NCBI GenBank assembly: GCA_027306915.1
Contig: DAHUYW010000014.1
Location: forward strand, 1-64,000
Source of the DNA: Spirochaetales bacterium
Lineage (GTDB): Bacteria > Spirochaetota > Spirochaetia > DAHUYW01
DNA: 64,000 nt
Direction of reading: 5' to 3'
This document shows positions 52,365-60,583 of this stretch, in pieces. The notes below the pieces were generated by a model. The model did no database searches. It was not told the origin of the DNA and worked only from the letters and a program-made list of their open reading frames with translations. How positions within the stretch are numbered: the first letter of the stretch is position 1; the number at the start of each line of letters is the position of its first letter. The position numbers and the translations under genes are program-made.

Positions 52365-52393
52365 TTGACGGCCTAAAGAATGTACAGTATCCT
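52365..52393 (+). promoter_or_regulatory. Promoter of the ArsR-ATPase operon
   Basis: TTGACG (52365-52370), 17-nt spacer, TATCCT (52388-52393); start point near 52400, inside the operator that follows. Just before it, GCCGCGG (52338-52344) and CCGCGGC (52353-52359) form a GC-rich hairpin that could end the mntH-uspA transcript, though it has no U-run. Confidence 0.65.
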
Positions 52394-52394
52394 A

Positions 52395-52416
52395 CATGTG
52401 AGCACTTATTCACATG
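52395..52416. promoter_or_regulatory. ArsR/SmtB-type operator
   Basis: CATGTGA-N8-TCACATG, a perfect 22-bp dyad with inner TGAGCA-N2-TATTCA, close to the TGAACA-N2-TGTTCA pattern bound by SmtB/CzrA-type repressors. It begins right after the -10 box and ends at the ATG of the repressor gene, so binding would block its own promoter. Confidence 0.75.
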
Positions 52417-52797
52417 ATGAACACTGTCCGACAGACTACGACAGGAGCGGCCCCGACGGAATGCGCGGCAGAGCTCGTTCACCCGGAAGCGGTGGAGAAG
52501 GTCAGCCAATCCCTTCCCTCCGACGAGGCTCTGCACCGCCTTGCAGATTTCTTCAAGATCTTGGGCGATCCGACCCGCATCAGGATACTCCAGGCGCTCT
52601 TCCTCTCGGAGCTCTGCGTCTGCGACCTCGCCTCGCTCCTCCGGGTCGGACGCTCGGCGGTCTCGCATCAGCTCGCGACCCTCCGCCAAGCCAATCTCGT
52701 CGCCTACAGGCGGGCGGGGAAAACCGTCTACTACCGCCTAAGCGACGACCACGTCAAGCTGATCGTCGACAAGGCTCTCGAGCACACGAGGGAGTAG
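52414..52797 (+). CDS. ArsR/SmtB-family metal-sensing repressor
   Basis: Winged-helix repressor (127 aa) that should release DNA on metal binding. HTH core: FFKILGDPTRIRILQALFLSELCVCDLASLLRVGRSAVSHQLATLRQ in overlapping helices, wing AYRRAGKTVYYRL. Two metal signatures are visible: the ELCVCDL pair (Cys68, Cys70) of the alpha-3 region and, at the C-terminus, Asp111, His113, His124 and Glu127 with the exact DxH-x10-HxxE spacing of the SmtB/CzrA zinc site. A second ATG one codon later is equally possible. It sits 7 bp before the P1B ATPase gene, in the standard repressor-pump operon. Confidence 0.93.
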   Translation: MMNTVRQTTTGAAPTECAAELVHPEAVEKVSQSLPSDEALHRLADFFKILGDPTRIRILQALFLSELCVCDLASLLRVGRSAVSHQLATLRQANLVAYRRAGKTVYYRLSDDHVKLIVDKALEHTRE

Positions 52798-52804
52798 CCG
52801 GCCC

Positions 52805-55168
52805 ATGGAAGCAACCCTTCGACTCAGACTCCCCCTTATTCTTCCTGACGTCGTCGACACCCGCGACAAGTGCGTCGACCGACTCACCGAGGAGATACGG
52901 GCCAACCGGGGCGTCGCGCAGGCGCACATCGATGAGGGCGATGATGAAGCGGTGCTCTGCATGCACTACAACCCCGACATGATCCCTCTCGCGCGCTTGG
53001 AGCGGCTCGCCCGGGAGGCCGGGGCTCAGATTTCCCGCCGCTATGGCCACCTGCGCCTTACGGTCGGGGGCATGGGATGCAGTGCGTGCGCATCGAGCAT
53101 CGAACACGTGATAGGTCGAACCCGCGGCGTTCTCAACGTCTCGGTGAGCTACGCCGCCGAGCAGATGCGGTTGGAGTACGATGCCACCCTTGTCAGCCCC
53201 GAGCGCATTCTCCATCGGGTCAAGGCCATGGGCTATGAGATTGACTCGTTCGGGGGGCCGGGTGCTGCGCTCCGCGACCACTGGCAGCTCGCTCTCGCGC
53301 TCCTTTCCGGCCTCGGCCTTGCGGTGGGATTTGGGGGAGCGGTGAGCGGGGTCTTGAGCCAGCCGGTCACGCTCGTCGCCTACGCCATCGCCTACCTTGC
53401 AGGCGGGTGGAACGCAACGCGCCAGGGCATCGCCTCTGCGCTCCATCTCCAGCTCGACATCGATTTTCTCATGGTGGCGGCCGCGGTGGGAGCGGCGGTC
53501 CTCGGCGAGTATCCGGAGGGGGCCTTCCTTCTGTTCCTGTTCAGCCTCGGCCATTCGCTTGAGCATTACGCGCTCGGACGCGCCCGCAGCGCTGTCGGGG
53601 CGCTCGGACGCCTTCTTCCCCGCACCGCGTGGGTCGTGCGCGATTCGCAACCCGTCGAGCTTCCCGTGCAGGAGATCCAGCGCGACGATCGGGTGACCGT
53701 GCGTCCCGGCGACCGTGTCCCGGTCGACGGGATTGTCGTCTCCGGAGCCTCCGAAGTAGACGAGGCCACGCTCACCGGGGAGAGCCTGCCGAAGGAGAAG
53801 AGCGCCGGGGCGCAGGTCTATGCCGGAACCGTCAACGGAAGCGGGGCCCTCGAGGTCAGGGTGACGAAGCTCGCGAAGGACACCATGTTCGCGAGAATCC
53901 TCACCCTGGTCGAGGAGGCACAGACCCAGAAGGCGCGATCTCAGCTCTTCGCCGAGCGCTTCGAGCGGATCTTCGTCCCGACGGTGCTTTCGGTGGTTGT
54001 GCTCGCGGCGGTGCTGCCGGCTCTTGTCGGCTGGCTACCGATCGGGGAATCGATCATGCGCGCGCTTACGCTCCTCGTTGCCGCCTCACCTTGCGCCCTC
54101 GCGATCGCAACCCCGGCGACGGTGCTCGCCGCGATAGCTCAGGCGGCGCGCAACGGTGTTCTCATCAAGGGCGGACTCCACCTTGAGGCGCTCGGCCATT
54201 TGAGGGCGATCGCATTCGACAAGACGGGGACGATCACCACGGGAAGGCTTGCCCTTACGGATGTCATCCCGCTTGATGGACGGAGCGAAACCGACTTGAT
54301 CGCCCTGTGCGCGGCCGTGGAGCGCTCCTCGACGCATCCCTTTGCCCGCGCGCTCCAACGGGAGGCACAGGCGCGCTCAATTTCCCCCTCGCTCCTTGCC
54401 GCACCAAGGGCGGCCGACGTCCGGTCGGAGGCGGGGCGTGGGCTGCGCGCCCGCGTCGATGGGCAGGCGATCCTTCTCGGCAACCGCCGTCTTTACGCCG
54501 ATTTGTCCCTCCTCACACCGGATGTGGAGGAGCGCATCGCCGGCCTCGAGGCCGCCGGAAAGTCCACTATGATCGTCGGCTCGGAGGGCTCGCTCTTCGG
54601 ACTCTTGGCCTTTTCGGACCGCCTCCGATTCGGAGCGGCCGAAGCGATGCGCAGGCTTCGATCGATGGGGATTCGCCACCTCTCCCTCCTCACGGGGGAC
54701 AATCGGGTGGTGGCGGCTGCCGTGGCGCGCGAGGTAGGTATGGACGAAGGGCAGGGAGGGCTGCTCCCGCAAGAGAAGGTGGCGGAGCTTAAGAGGCTTG
54801 TGTCCGCGTACGGAACGGTTGGCATGGTGGGCGACGGGGTGAACGACGCCCCCGCGCTTGCCGCTGCATCGGTCGGGATCGCCCTCGGCGCAAGCGGGAC
54901 CGACGTGGCCCTTGAGACCGCCGATGTGGCGCTCATGTCGGACGAGATTCCGCGTCTCCCCTTCGCGATCGGAATCGCCCGAAAGGCCTCGGCCATCATC
55001 AAGGCGAATACCGTCTTTGCGCTCGCAGTGATTGCGCTGCTTTCCCCGGCGGCGCTCCTCGGATTCGCTTCGATGGGGCTCGCGGTGCTTATCCACGAAG
55101 GCAGCACGCTGCTAGTCGCCGCCAATGCGCTGCGACTGCTCGGGTACAAAGAGGGGAGTCGAGCTTAG
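52805..55168 (+). CDS. P1B-4-type heavy-metal efflux ATPase with N-terminal HMA domains
   Basis: Metal-exporting P-type ATPase (787 aa). Residues 1-78 look like an HMA fold without CxxC; 80-150 are an HMA domain with Cys92-x2-Cys95 (GMGCSACASS). The membrane site is SPC (428-430) and the phosphorylated Asp is Asp472 in DKTGT; TGES, HPFA and GDGVNDAPA are present. Near the C-terminus HEGST (764-768) is the P1B-4 hallmark; P1B-4 pumps move Co2+, Fe2+ or Zn2+ and usually lack HMA domains. With a zinc-site ArsR repressor, zinc or cobalt export is most likely. Its stop overlaps the convergent FKBP gene by 4 bp. Confidence 0.94.
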   Translation: MEATLRLRLPLILPDVVDTRDKCVDRLTEEIRANRGVAQAHIDEGDDEAVLCMHYNPDMIPLARLERLAREAGAQISRRYGHLRLTVGGMGCSACASSIEHVIGRTRGVLNVSVSYAAEQMRLEYDATLVSPERILHRVKAMGYEIDSFGGPGAALRDHWQLALALLSGLGLAVGFGGAVSGVLSQPVTLVAYAIAYLAGGWNATRQGIASALHLQLDIDFLMVAAAVGAAVLGEYPEGAFLLFLFSLGHSLEHYALGRARSAVGALGRLLPRTAWVVRDSQPVELPVQEIQRDDRVTVRPGDRVPVDGIVVSGASEVDEATLTGESLPKEKSAGAQVYAGTVNGSGALEVRVTKLAKDTMFARILTLVEEAQTQKARSQLFAERFERIFVPTVLSVVVLAAVLPALVGWLPIGESIMRALTLLVAASPCALAIATPATVLAAIAQAARNGVLIKGGLHLEALGHLRAIAFDKTGTITTGRLALTDVIPLDGRSETDLIALCAAVERSSTHPFARALQREAQARSISPSLLAAPRAADVRSEAGRGLRARVDGQAILLGNRRLYADLSLLTPDVEERIAGLEAAGKSTMIVGSEGSLFGLLAFSDRLRFGAAEAMRRLRSMGIRHLSLLTGDNRVVAAAVAREVGMDEGQGGLLPQEKVAELKRLVSAYGTVGMVGDGVNDAPALAAASVGIALGASGTDVALETADVALMSDEIPRLPFAIGIARKASAIIKANTVFALAVIALLSPAALLGFASMGLAVLIHEGSTLLVAANALRLLGYKEGSRA

Positions 55169-55755
55169 GGATTCGCCCTCGCGGGAGCAGGGGGGGCTTT
55201 CTCCGGCTTCGTCGGCACCGGGGTGATCGGCACCTTTCCAGCTATCTCGTCGGCGGTCGCCTTGCGAACGCTTACGATCTGGATATCGAAGACGAGGTCC
55301 TTGCCGGCCAGGGGATGGTTCATGTCGACGGTGACCGTGTCCTTGTCAACCTTGTCGATTCGCACCGGCATCGGACCCTGCGGACCTTGGGTCATGAACT
55401 CCATTCCCGCCTTCAGCTCCTCGCCCTTCGGAAACTTGTCGCGAGGCACCTGTATGACGAGGCTCGCCTCGTGCGGGCCATAGCCTTCGGCTGCAGGAAC
55501 CTGAATCGTCTTCTTCTCCCCCGCTTTCATGCCCATCATTCCCTTCTCGAGGCCGGGGATAATATTGTGCTCGCCGATCAACACGGTAATCGGCTGCTTA
55601 CCGACGGTGGTCCCGAACTCCGTGCCATCGGCGGTCTTGCCGGTGTAGTTGAAGGTCACAACGGTGTCCTTCGCAACCGGGAGATTCGCCGCGCATCCCG
55701 ATAGAGCAAGCGCAAGAATCAACAGAAGAAAAAGCGGGAAGAGTGCCTTTCGCAT
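55165..55755 (-). CDS. FKBP-type peptidyl-prolyl isomerase lipoprotein, SlyD-like
   Basis: Periplasmic folding helper (196 aa). Residues 1-20 form a lipoprotein signal ending in LSGC with Cys21. The FKBP fold is split by an insert-in-flap region as in SlyD: VVTFNYTGKTADGTEFGTT, GLEKGMMGMKAGEKKTIQVPAAEGYGPH, then MNHPLAGKDLVFDIQIVSV. The His-rich tail of SlyD is missing; instead a Pro/Ala-rich tail follows residue 170. It should speed proline isomerisation in exported proteins. Confidence 0.92.
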   Translation of the reverse strand: MRKALFPLFLLLILALALSGCAANLPVAKDTVVTFNYTGKTADGTEFGTTVGKQPITVLIGEHNIIPGLEKGMMGMKAGEKKTIQVPAAEGYGPHEASLVIQVPRDKFPKGEELKAGMEFMTQGPQGPMPVRIDKVDKDTVTVDMNHPLAGKDLVFDIQIVSVRKATADEIAGKVPITPVPTKPEKAPPAPARANP

Positions 55756-55824
55756 GTGTCACCTCAAGTGGTCGGTTCGGCGGGGAGTATACACGGAATC
55801 GAGGCTTTGGACAGCCCCGCCGCC

Positions 55825-57879
55825 TCATGGCTTGGAGAGGAGCACCACGAGCGACTTCGCCTCCACGAGATGAGAGCTCTCACCGCCAAGGTCGGCCTCC
55901 TTTCCGGGCGGAACGATGTCGTCGGGGGCTTCGCGGGCAGTGTCGATCACGCGGAACCATCGCCGGTCTTCGGGCGCCTCACAGATTCTGAAAGCGACCT
56001 CCCGATCGGTGGCGTTGAACATCATGAAGAAGTCATTGTCGTCGCGATCGCCGAGAACGTCGGCCTTGCTTCCGTCGATTCGGAGCGCAAGGAGCTTGTC
56101 CAGCTTGTTCCAGTCGGGGGGCTCTCCCTCCTCATCGTACCAGGTGACGTCGGGGATGGCGTTGTAGCTGTTGTCGAGCCCCGTGTAGAACTCCGGCCGG
56201 AGAAAGGCAAGATGACGGCGACGGAAAGCGACAAGGTCGGAAAAGAAGCGCAGGAGGCTCCGATTTTGCTCCGCCAGCGCCCAATCGTACCAGGAGATCC
56301 TGTTGTCCTGGCAGTAGGCGTTGTTGTTGCCTCCTTGAGTCCGACCGAGCTCGTCGCCGCCGAGGATCATCGGGGTGCCGAGCGAGAGCAGGAGCGTGGC
56401 CGCAAGGTTTTTGACCTGGCGGCGGCGGATCTGGTCGATGCCGGGGTCATCTGTGGGTCCCTCTGCGCCGTGGTTGTTTGCGTAGTTCTGGTCGTTCCCA
56501 TCCCTGCTGTCCTCCCCGTTTGCCTCGTTGTGCTTGCGGCTGTAGCTCACGAGATCGTTCAAGGTGAACCCGTCATGGGAGGTAACGAAGTTGATGCTGT
56601 GGAAGGGCTTGCGGCCGTCGCGGAGGTAGAGATCCGAGCTTCCGGTGAGCCGGGTTGCGAGATTCGCCGTCACCCTGTCGGGGGAAAGCCAGAAGCGGCG
56701 AACATCGTCGCGGAAGCGATCGTTCCATTCTGCCCAGCGACCGCCGGGAAACCACCCCACCTGGTAAGCCCCGGCGGCATCCCACGCTTCGGCGATGATC
56801 TTGGTGTTTCGAAGGACCGGATCCTCGGCGATGCGCTCGACCACCGGCGGGTTTTCCATCAAGCGGCCCTTTTGGTCGCGTCCAAGGACCGAGCCGAGAT
56901 CGAAGCGGAAGCCGTCGACGTGCATGTCCACGACCCAGTAGTGCAGGCAATCCATGATGAGGCTGCGCACGACGGGATTGTTGCAGTTGAAGGTGTTGCC
57001 GCAGCCCGTGTAGTTCTTGTAGTGGCGTTTGTCTTCGGCCAGGATGTAGTAGGTTCGGTTGTCGATGCCGCGAAAGCAGAGGGTCGGGCCCTCCTCGTCG
57101 CCCTCCGCGGTGTGATTGAAAACTATGTCGAGGATCACCTCAATCCCCTCGCGGTGGAGCGACCTGACCAGCTCTTTGAACTCCCGCACCTGGCCGCCCC
57201 TCGTCTGCTCGCTCGAGTAGCTCCGCTTAGGAGAGAAAAAGGAGACGGTGCTGTAGCCCCAGTAGTTCTTGAGGGCTTCGCCGGTCAGGGGGTTGCGCCG
57301 CTTGATCTCGTTCTCATTGAACTCCTGGATTGGCAGGAACTCCAGGGCGGAGACCCCGAGCGAGCGAAAATAGGGGATCAACTCGACGACCCCGGCGAAG
57401 GTGCCGGGATGGCGCACCGTCGACGACCGGTCCATGGTCAGCCCCCGAATGTGGGTCTCGTAGATGACACTGAAGCGCAGGGGATTGTTCAGGGGGCGGT
57501 CGCCCTGCCAATCGAACTCATCGCTTATGACGATTCCCTTCGGGGAAGGGAAGGCGCCTGTCGTTGCCTTTGCATAGGGATCGAGGAGGGGGATCCGTTT
57601 ATCGAAACGGTGACCGCGCTCGGGATCCCAGGGCCCGTCGATGCGAAAGAGGTACAGCTGCCCCTCGCCGACGCCCTCCACGAGGATATGCCAGACGTCG
57701 CCGGTGCGGTTGCTTGCCGGATCGAACTCAATCTCGTGCCGGGGCTCGCTGTCGAGCTCATCGTCGTAGAGAAGGAGCGAAACCGCGGTCGCGTGGCGGC
57801 TGAAGAGTGCGAATTGAGTGCCGACGGGGAGAATGGTTACTCCGAGCGGTATGGGTTTCCCTGCGGAAGTTCCGATCAT
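55825..57879 (-). CDS. glgX: Glycogen debranching enzyme (isoamylase-type alpha-1,6-glucosidase)
   Basis: GH13 debranching enzyme (684 aa) for glycogen breakdown. N-terminal CBM48-like domain (FALFSRHATAVSLLLYD), then the GH13 barrel: region I DIVFNHTAEGD, nucleophile Asp in DGFRFDLGSVLGRD, acid/base Glu in IIAEAWDAAGAYQVG and third Asp in VTSHDGFTLNDLVSY. A GlgX-type C-terminal domain ends the protein. Start ATG 57879 overlaps the upstream FAH-type gene by 4 bp. No other glycogen genes are in the window. Confidence 0.95.
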   Translation of the reverse strand: MIGTSAGKPIPLGVTILPVGTQFALFSRHATAVSLLLYDDELDSEPRHEIEFDPASNRTGDVWHILVEGVGEGQLYLFRIDGPWDPERGHRFDKRIPLLDPYAKATTGAFPSPKGIVISDEFDWQGDRPLNNPLRFSVIYETHIRGLTMDRSSTVRHPGTFAGVVELIPYFRSLGVSALEFLPIQEFNENEIKRRNPLTGEALKNYWGYSTVSFFSPKRSYSSEQTRGGQVREFKELVRSLHREGIEVILDIVFNHTAEGDEEGPTLCFRGIDNRTYYILAEDKRHYKNYTGCGNTFNCNNPVVRSLIMDCLHYWVVDMHVDGFRFDLGSVLGRDQKGRLMENPPVVERIAEDPVLRNTKIIAEAWDAAGAYQVGWFPGGRWAEWNDRFRDDVRRFWLSPDRVTANLATRLTGSSDLYLRDGRKPFHSINFVTSHDGFTLNDLVSYSRKHNEANGEDSRDGNDQNYANNHGAEGPTDDPGIDQIRRRQVKNLAATLLLSLGTPMILGGDELGRTQGGNNNAYCQDNRISWYDWALAEQNRSLLRFFSDLVAFRRRHLAFLRPEFYTGLDNSYNAIPDVTWYDEEGEPPDWNKLDKLLALRIDGSKADVLGDRDDNDFFMMFNATDREVAFRICEAPEDRRWFRVIDTAREAPDDIVPPGKEADLGGESSHLVEAKSLVVLLSKP

Positions 57880-58586
57880 CTCTCTTCGACGACAGGATTG
57901 CGCAGGACACCGATCTTCTCGATCTCCACCTCGACAACATCCCCGTCCTGGATTCGGCCGACGCCGCTCGGCGTACCGGTCGTGATGATGTCCCCTTCCT
58001 CAAGGGTGAAGCTTCGCGAAATGAAGGCGAGAATCGCGCGAATCCCCCAGATCATGTGCCGGGTGTTCGACTGCTGCACAACCTTCCCGTTGAGACGGCA
58101 CTGGATGTCGAGGGATTGCGGGTCGCCGATATCCTTCGCGAGAACGATACGAGGTCCGATCGGGCCGAAGGTATCGAGAGATTTGCCGCGAAACCAGCCG
58201 CTCCGGTCGCCGGTCTGCAGGTTGCGCTGGCTTACGTCATTCATGCAGGTGTAGCCGAAGATGTGCCCGAGGGCTTCTTCCTCGCTCACGTTTTTGCAGC
58301 GATCGGCTACGATGAAGGCGAGCTCGCCCTCGTAGTCGACCCTTGGATCGTCAAAGGCGTAATCGCGAAGAAAGGCAGGTATCACTATCGCCTCCCCGGG
58401 GGGGATCAAGACATTGAGCGTCTTCGGAAAGAGCACCGGCTCTTTGGGTATCTCCTGAGTGAACCCCTGCACCTTCACCGAGCGGCTCTCGGCGATGTGG
58501 TCGCGATAGTTCAAGCCCATGGCAATGATCTTGGTTGGATGCAATGGATACTGTTCCGCCCGGTTCGCAATTGGCAGGCTGAACAT
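57876..58586 (-). CDS. Fumarylacetoacetate hydrolase-family protein
   Basis: FAH-fold hydrolase or decarboxylase (236 aa). Family motifs: IIAMGLNYRDHIAE, EPVLFPKTLNVLIPPGEAIVIP, the metal site in VDYEGELAFIVADRCKNVSEEEAL, and GYTCMNDVSQRNLQ ... WFRGKSLDTFGPIGP, then ISRSFTLEEGDIITTGTPSGVG. The metal ligands (Glu, Glu, Asp) are conserved. Such short bacterial proteins act on acylpyruvates or oxaloacetate; the specific substrate is not set by the sequence. Confidence 0.9.
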   Translation of the reverse strand: MFSLPIANRAEQYPLHPTKIIAMGLNYRDHIAESRSVKVQGFTQEIPKEPVLFPKTLNVLIPPGEAIVIPAFLRDYAFDDPRVDYEGELAFIVADRCKNVSEEEALGHIFGYTCMNDVSQRNLQTGDRSGWFRGKSLDTFGPIGPRIVLAKDIGDPQSLDIQCRLNGKVVQQSNTRHMIWGIRAILAFISRSFTLEEGDIITTGTPSGVGRIQDGDVVEVEIEKIGVLRNPVVEER

Positions 58587-58658
58587 CTGGTCCTCCGTTT
58601 CTCTGATGCGGGAAAAGCAAGGCGCATCTTAGCACGGAAACGGAGGCATCAACAAGGT

Positions 58659-59219
58659 TTAGTAGAATTTGCCCCACGCGAGCCGCACGCCGACCACCGG
58701 GGTGTAGGACAAGAAGGTCTGAAAGGCGGGTCCCGGCGCCAGATTGCCGGCGACCTGATAGCCGGCGTAGACCACCGGCATGAGCCAGCGGGTTACCGGC
58801 AGCCCAACCTCGAGGCTGAGCTCCTCCGAGACGCAGAAGAATCCCCGGCCCCGGTCGTACTGATCGACGCCCGCGTAGATCCCACCGAAGCCCGTCCAGC
58901 TTACGATCGAGATCTGGATCGGGAGCCGCAGGATTCGGACGCCCGAGATGATCCCGCCGAACCCGCCGACGGCACCGGAATCGCCTGTCGAATCGGCAAT
59001 GACGTATCCGAAGCCGCCGCTGATCATGTGATCGCGGACGCTGTAACCGTAGCCGCCATAGTACGCAAGCCCGTAGTTGTTGTTGACCACCCGCACGTTC
59101 TCGAGAAAGGGGTAGCTCGCGGTCTGAAAGCCGCAGGTCACCCCGCCCGCGCCGTCGGCGAAGGCGCCAACAAGCGAAGCCGTCGACAGCACGAGCGCGA
59201 TAAGGAAATTCTTTGCCAT
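58659..59219 (-). CDS. Secreted Gly/Tyr-rich beta-structure protein, possible outer-membrane protein
   Basis: Unrecognised exported protein (186 aa). Start ATG 59219 has GAGG upstream; residues 1-21 are a signal peptide (MAKNFLIALVLSTASLVGAFA). The mature part alternates short Gly/Tyr/Val strands (NYGLAYYGGYGYSV, ISGGFGYVIAD, VGGFGGIISGV) and ends in an aromatic residue (AWGKFY), a trait of outer-membrane beta barrels. At about 165 mature residues it could make an eight-strand barrel. Function is unknown. Confidence 0.7.
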   Translation of the reverse strand: MAKNFLIALVLSTASLVGAFADGAGGVTCGFQTASYPFLENVRVVNNNYGLAYYGGYGYSVRDHMISGGFGYVIADSTGDSGAVGGFGGIISGVRILRLPIQISIVSWTGFGGIYAGVDQYDRGRGFFCVSEELSLEVGLPVTRWLMPVVYAGYQVAGNLAPGPAFQTFLSYTPVVGVRLAWGKFY

Positions 59220-59412
59220 GGTGAGCCTCGTTTCGTAACGATTATGCTTAATCCAACACCGGCGCCCGGGCCGGTTGTTACCCCGGGGGATCGCCGGTTG
59301 CCGTGGTTGCCGAGATTGTGGTGCTGCCAGGCCGTCGGGGCTGCCGGCGCGTCCGTCGCGGTGTACACGGCCCGTGGAATCGGCTACTATCTCGGCTCGG
59401 AGGAAAAAAGGC

Positions 59413-59673
59413 GTGGCCAGAAACACCATTTCGCTGATTGTCGTGCTTGGGATAATCGGACTGATCGTCGGATACTTCATTTTCGCGAAGAGCGGTTCAA
59501 CCTACCTGCCGGTCAACGAGATCATCGGGGCGAAGGCGAGCAACCTGGGGCAGGGGATCGGCAACCTCGTTCACGGGGTCGACCTCGCACAGGTGCGCTC
59601 GAACATCCTCTATAGCGGCCTCGCCGGAGCCGGGCTCGGGCTCGTCATAGGCATTCTCAGCCGCCAAAGGTAG
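59413..59673 (+). CDS. Small membrane protein, 86 aa
   Basis: Not recognised. GTG 59413 is used, with GGAGGA 8 nt upstream. Residues 5-25 form a membrane helix (ISLIVVLGIIGLIVGYFIFA) and a second, Gly-rich helix is at 67-84 (SGLAGAGLGLVIGILS). The loop between them is hydrophilic. Divergent from the secreted beta-rich protein gene, and without a clear promoter. Confidence 0.7.
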   Translation: MARNTISLIVVLGIIGLIVGYFIFAKSGSTYLPVNEIIGAKASNLGQGIGNLVHGVDLAQVRSNILYSGLAGAGLGLVIGILSRQR

Positions 59674-59806
59674 GAGCCGCCCTGCCCGGACGCGCGGGCG
59701 CAGCCTCCGCTTCGCATCGAGGCTGCTGCAGCGAGCGTTCTCGCCCGCGGCACGGTTTTTCGGTATAATCTGACAGCGCGAAATTTCAAAAAGACAGGAG
59801 GCAGAG

Positions 59807-60484
59807 ATGCCAAAGCTTACCTATCTCGGCCATTCGGCTTTCCTCATCGAGGGGTCGAAGGCGCGCCTGATCATCGATCCTTTCCTTTCCGGCAACCCGA
59901 AGGCCCCGAAGAAGCCCGAGGACATCAAGGTCGACTACGTGCTGCTCTCTCACGCCCACGGCGATCATTTGGGCGACGCGATCGCTATCGCGAAGGCGAA
60001 CAAGGCCACAGTCGTCGCGCCCTTCGAGCTTGCCGGCTACTGCGAGTCCAAGGGTACCCTGATGCACCCGCTTCACATCGGCGGCGGCTTCAACTTCCCC
60101 TTCGGCCGAATCAAGCTGACCATCGCCCACCACGGCTCAGTCACTCCCGACGGGGTCTACGGCGGGAGCCCCTGCGGCTTCCTTGTGACGATGGACGGCA
60201 AGACGCTGTATCATTCGGGCGATACCGCCTTGTTCTACGACATGAAGCTCATCGGCGAGATGAACGCTATCGACGTCGCGCTCCTGCCGATCGGCGACAA
60301 CTTCACGATGGGCATTCCCGACGCGGCCAAGGCCGCCGAGCTTCTGAACGCGCGGGTGACCGTTCCGATGCACTACGACACCTTCGACCTCATCAAGGCC
60401 GATCCGAACGAGTTCGTGAAGCAGGCATCGGCAAAGGGCCTGAAGGCCCAGGTCGTCCCGGTAGGCGGGACCTTGGAATACTAG
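59807..60484 (+). CDS. UPF0173 metallo-beta-lactamase-fold hydrolase
   Basis: MBL-fold metal-dependent hydrolase (225 aa, UPF0173). The double-metal site HAHGDH is at residues 49-54, with further ligands His in IAHHGS, Asp in HSGDTALF and the last His in VPMHYDTF. Members of this family are soluble; substrates are largely unknown. A -10 box TATAAT (59764-59769) precedes it but its -35 is weak; AGGAGG is the ribosome site. A strong hairpin follows the stop codon. Confidence 0.93.
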   Translation: MPKLTYLGHSAFLIEGSKARLIIDPFLSGNPKAPKKPEDIKVDYVLLSHAHGDHLGDAIAIAKANKATVVAPFELAGYCESKGTLMHPLHIGGGFNFPFGRIKLTIAHHGSVTPDGVYGGSPCGFLVTMDGKTLYHSGDTALFYDMKLIGEMNAIDVALLPIGDNFTMGIPDAAKAAELLNARVTVPMHYDTFDLIKADPNEFVKQASAKGLKAQVVPVGGTLEY

Positions 60485-60511
60485 CGAAGAGCGCCCGCCC
60501 CTCTGGAAAGC

Positions 60512-60553
60512 GGCCCGTGACCGAGCCTGCCGCCTCAAGGCGGGGCACGGGCC
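60512..60553 (+). terminator. Hairpin after the UPF0173 gene (terminator-like, no U-run)
   Basis: GGCCCGTG (60512-60519) pairs with CACGGGCC (60546-60553) around an inner stem CCGCC-TCAA-GGCGG. It lacks the U-tract of a full intrinsic terminator, so it may only protect the mRNA end or terminate partly. Confidence 0.4.
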
Positions 60554-60583
60554 CTCTCGCTTCATTTGGGGGAGGGTGCGGCA

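Noticed and set aside
55756..58254. Very long open frame on the plus strand opposite glgX and the FAH-type gene
   Set aside because: It is the antisense of two clear genes with intact catalytic motifs; GC-rich codon bias creates such frames. Its peptide is repetitive Val/Glu/Ala/Arg and has no domain.
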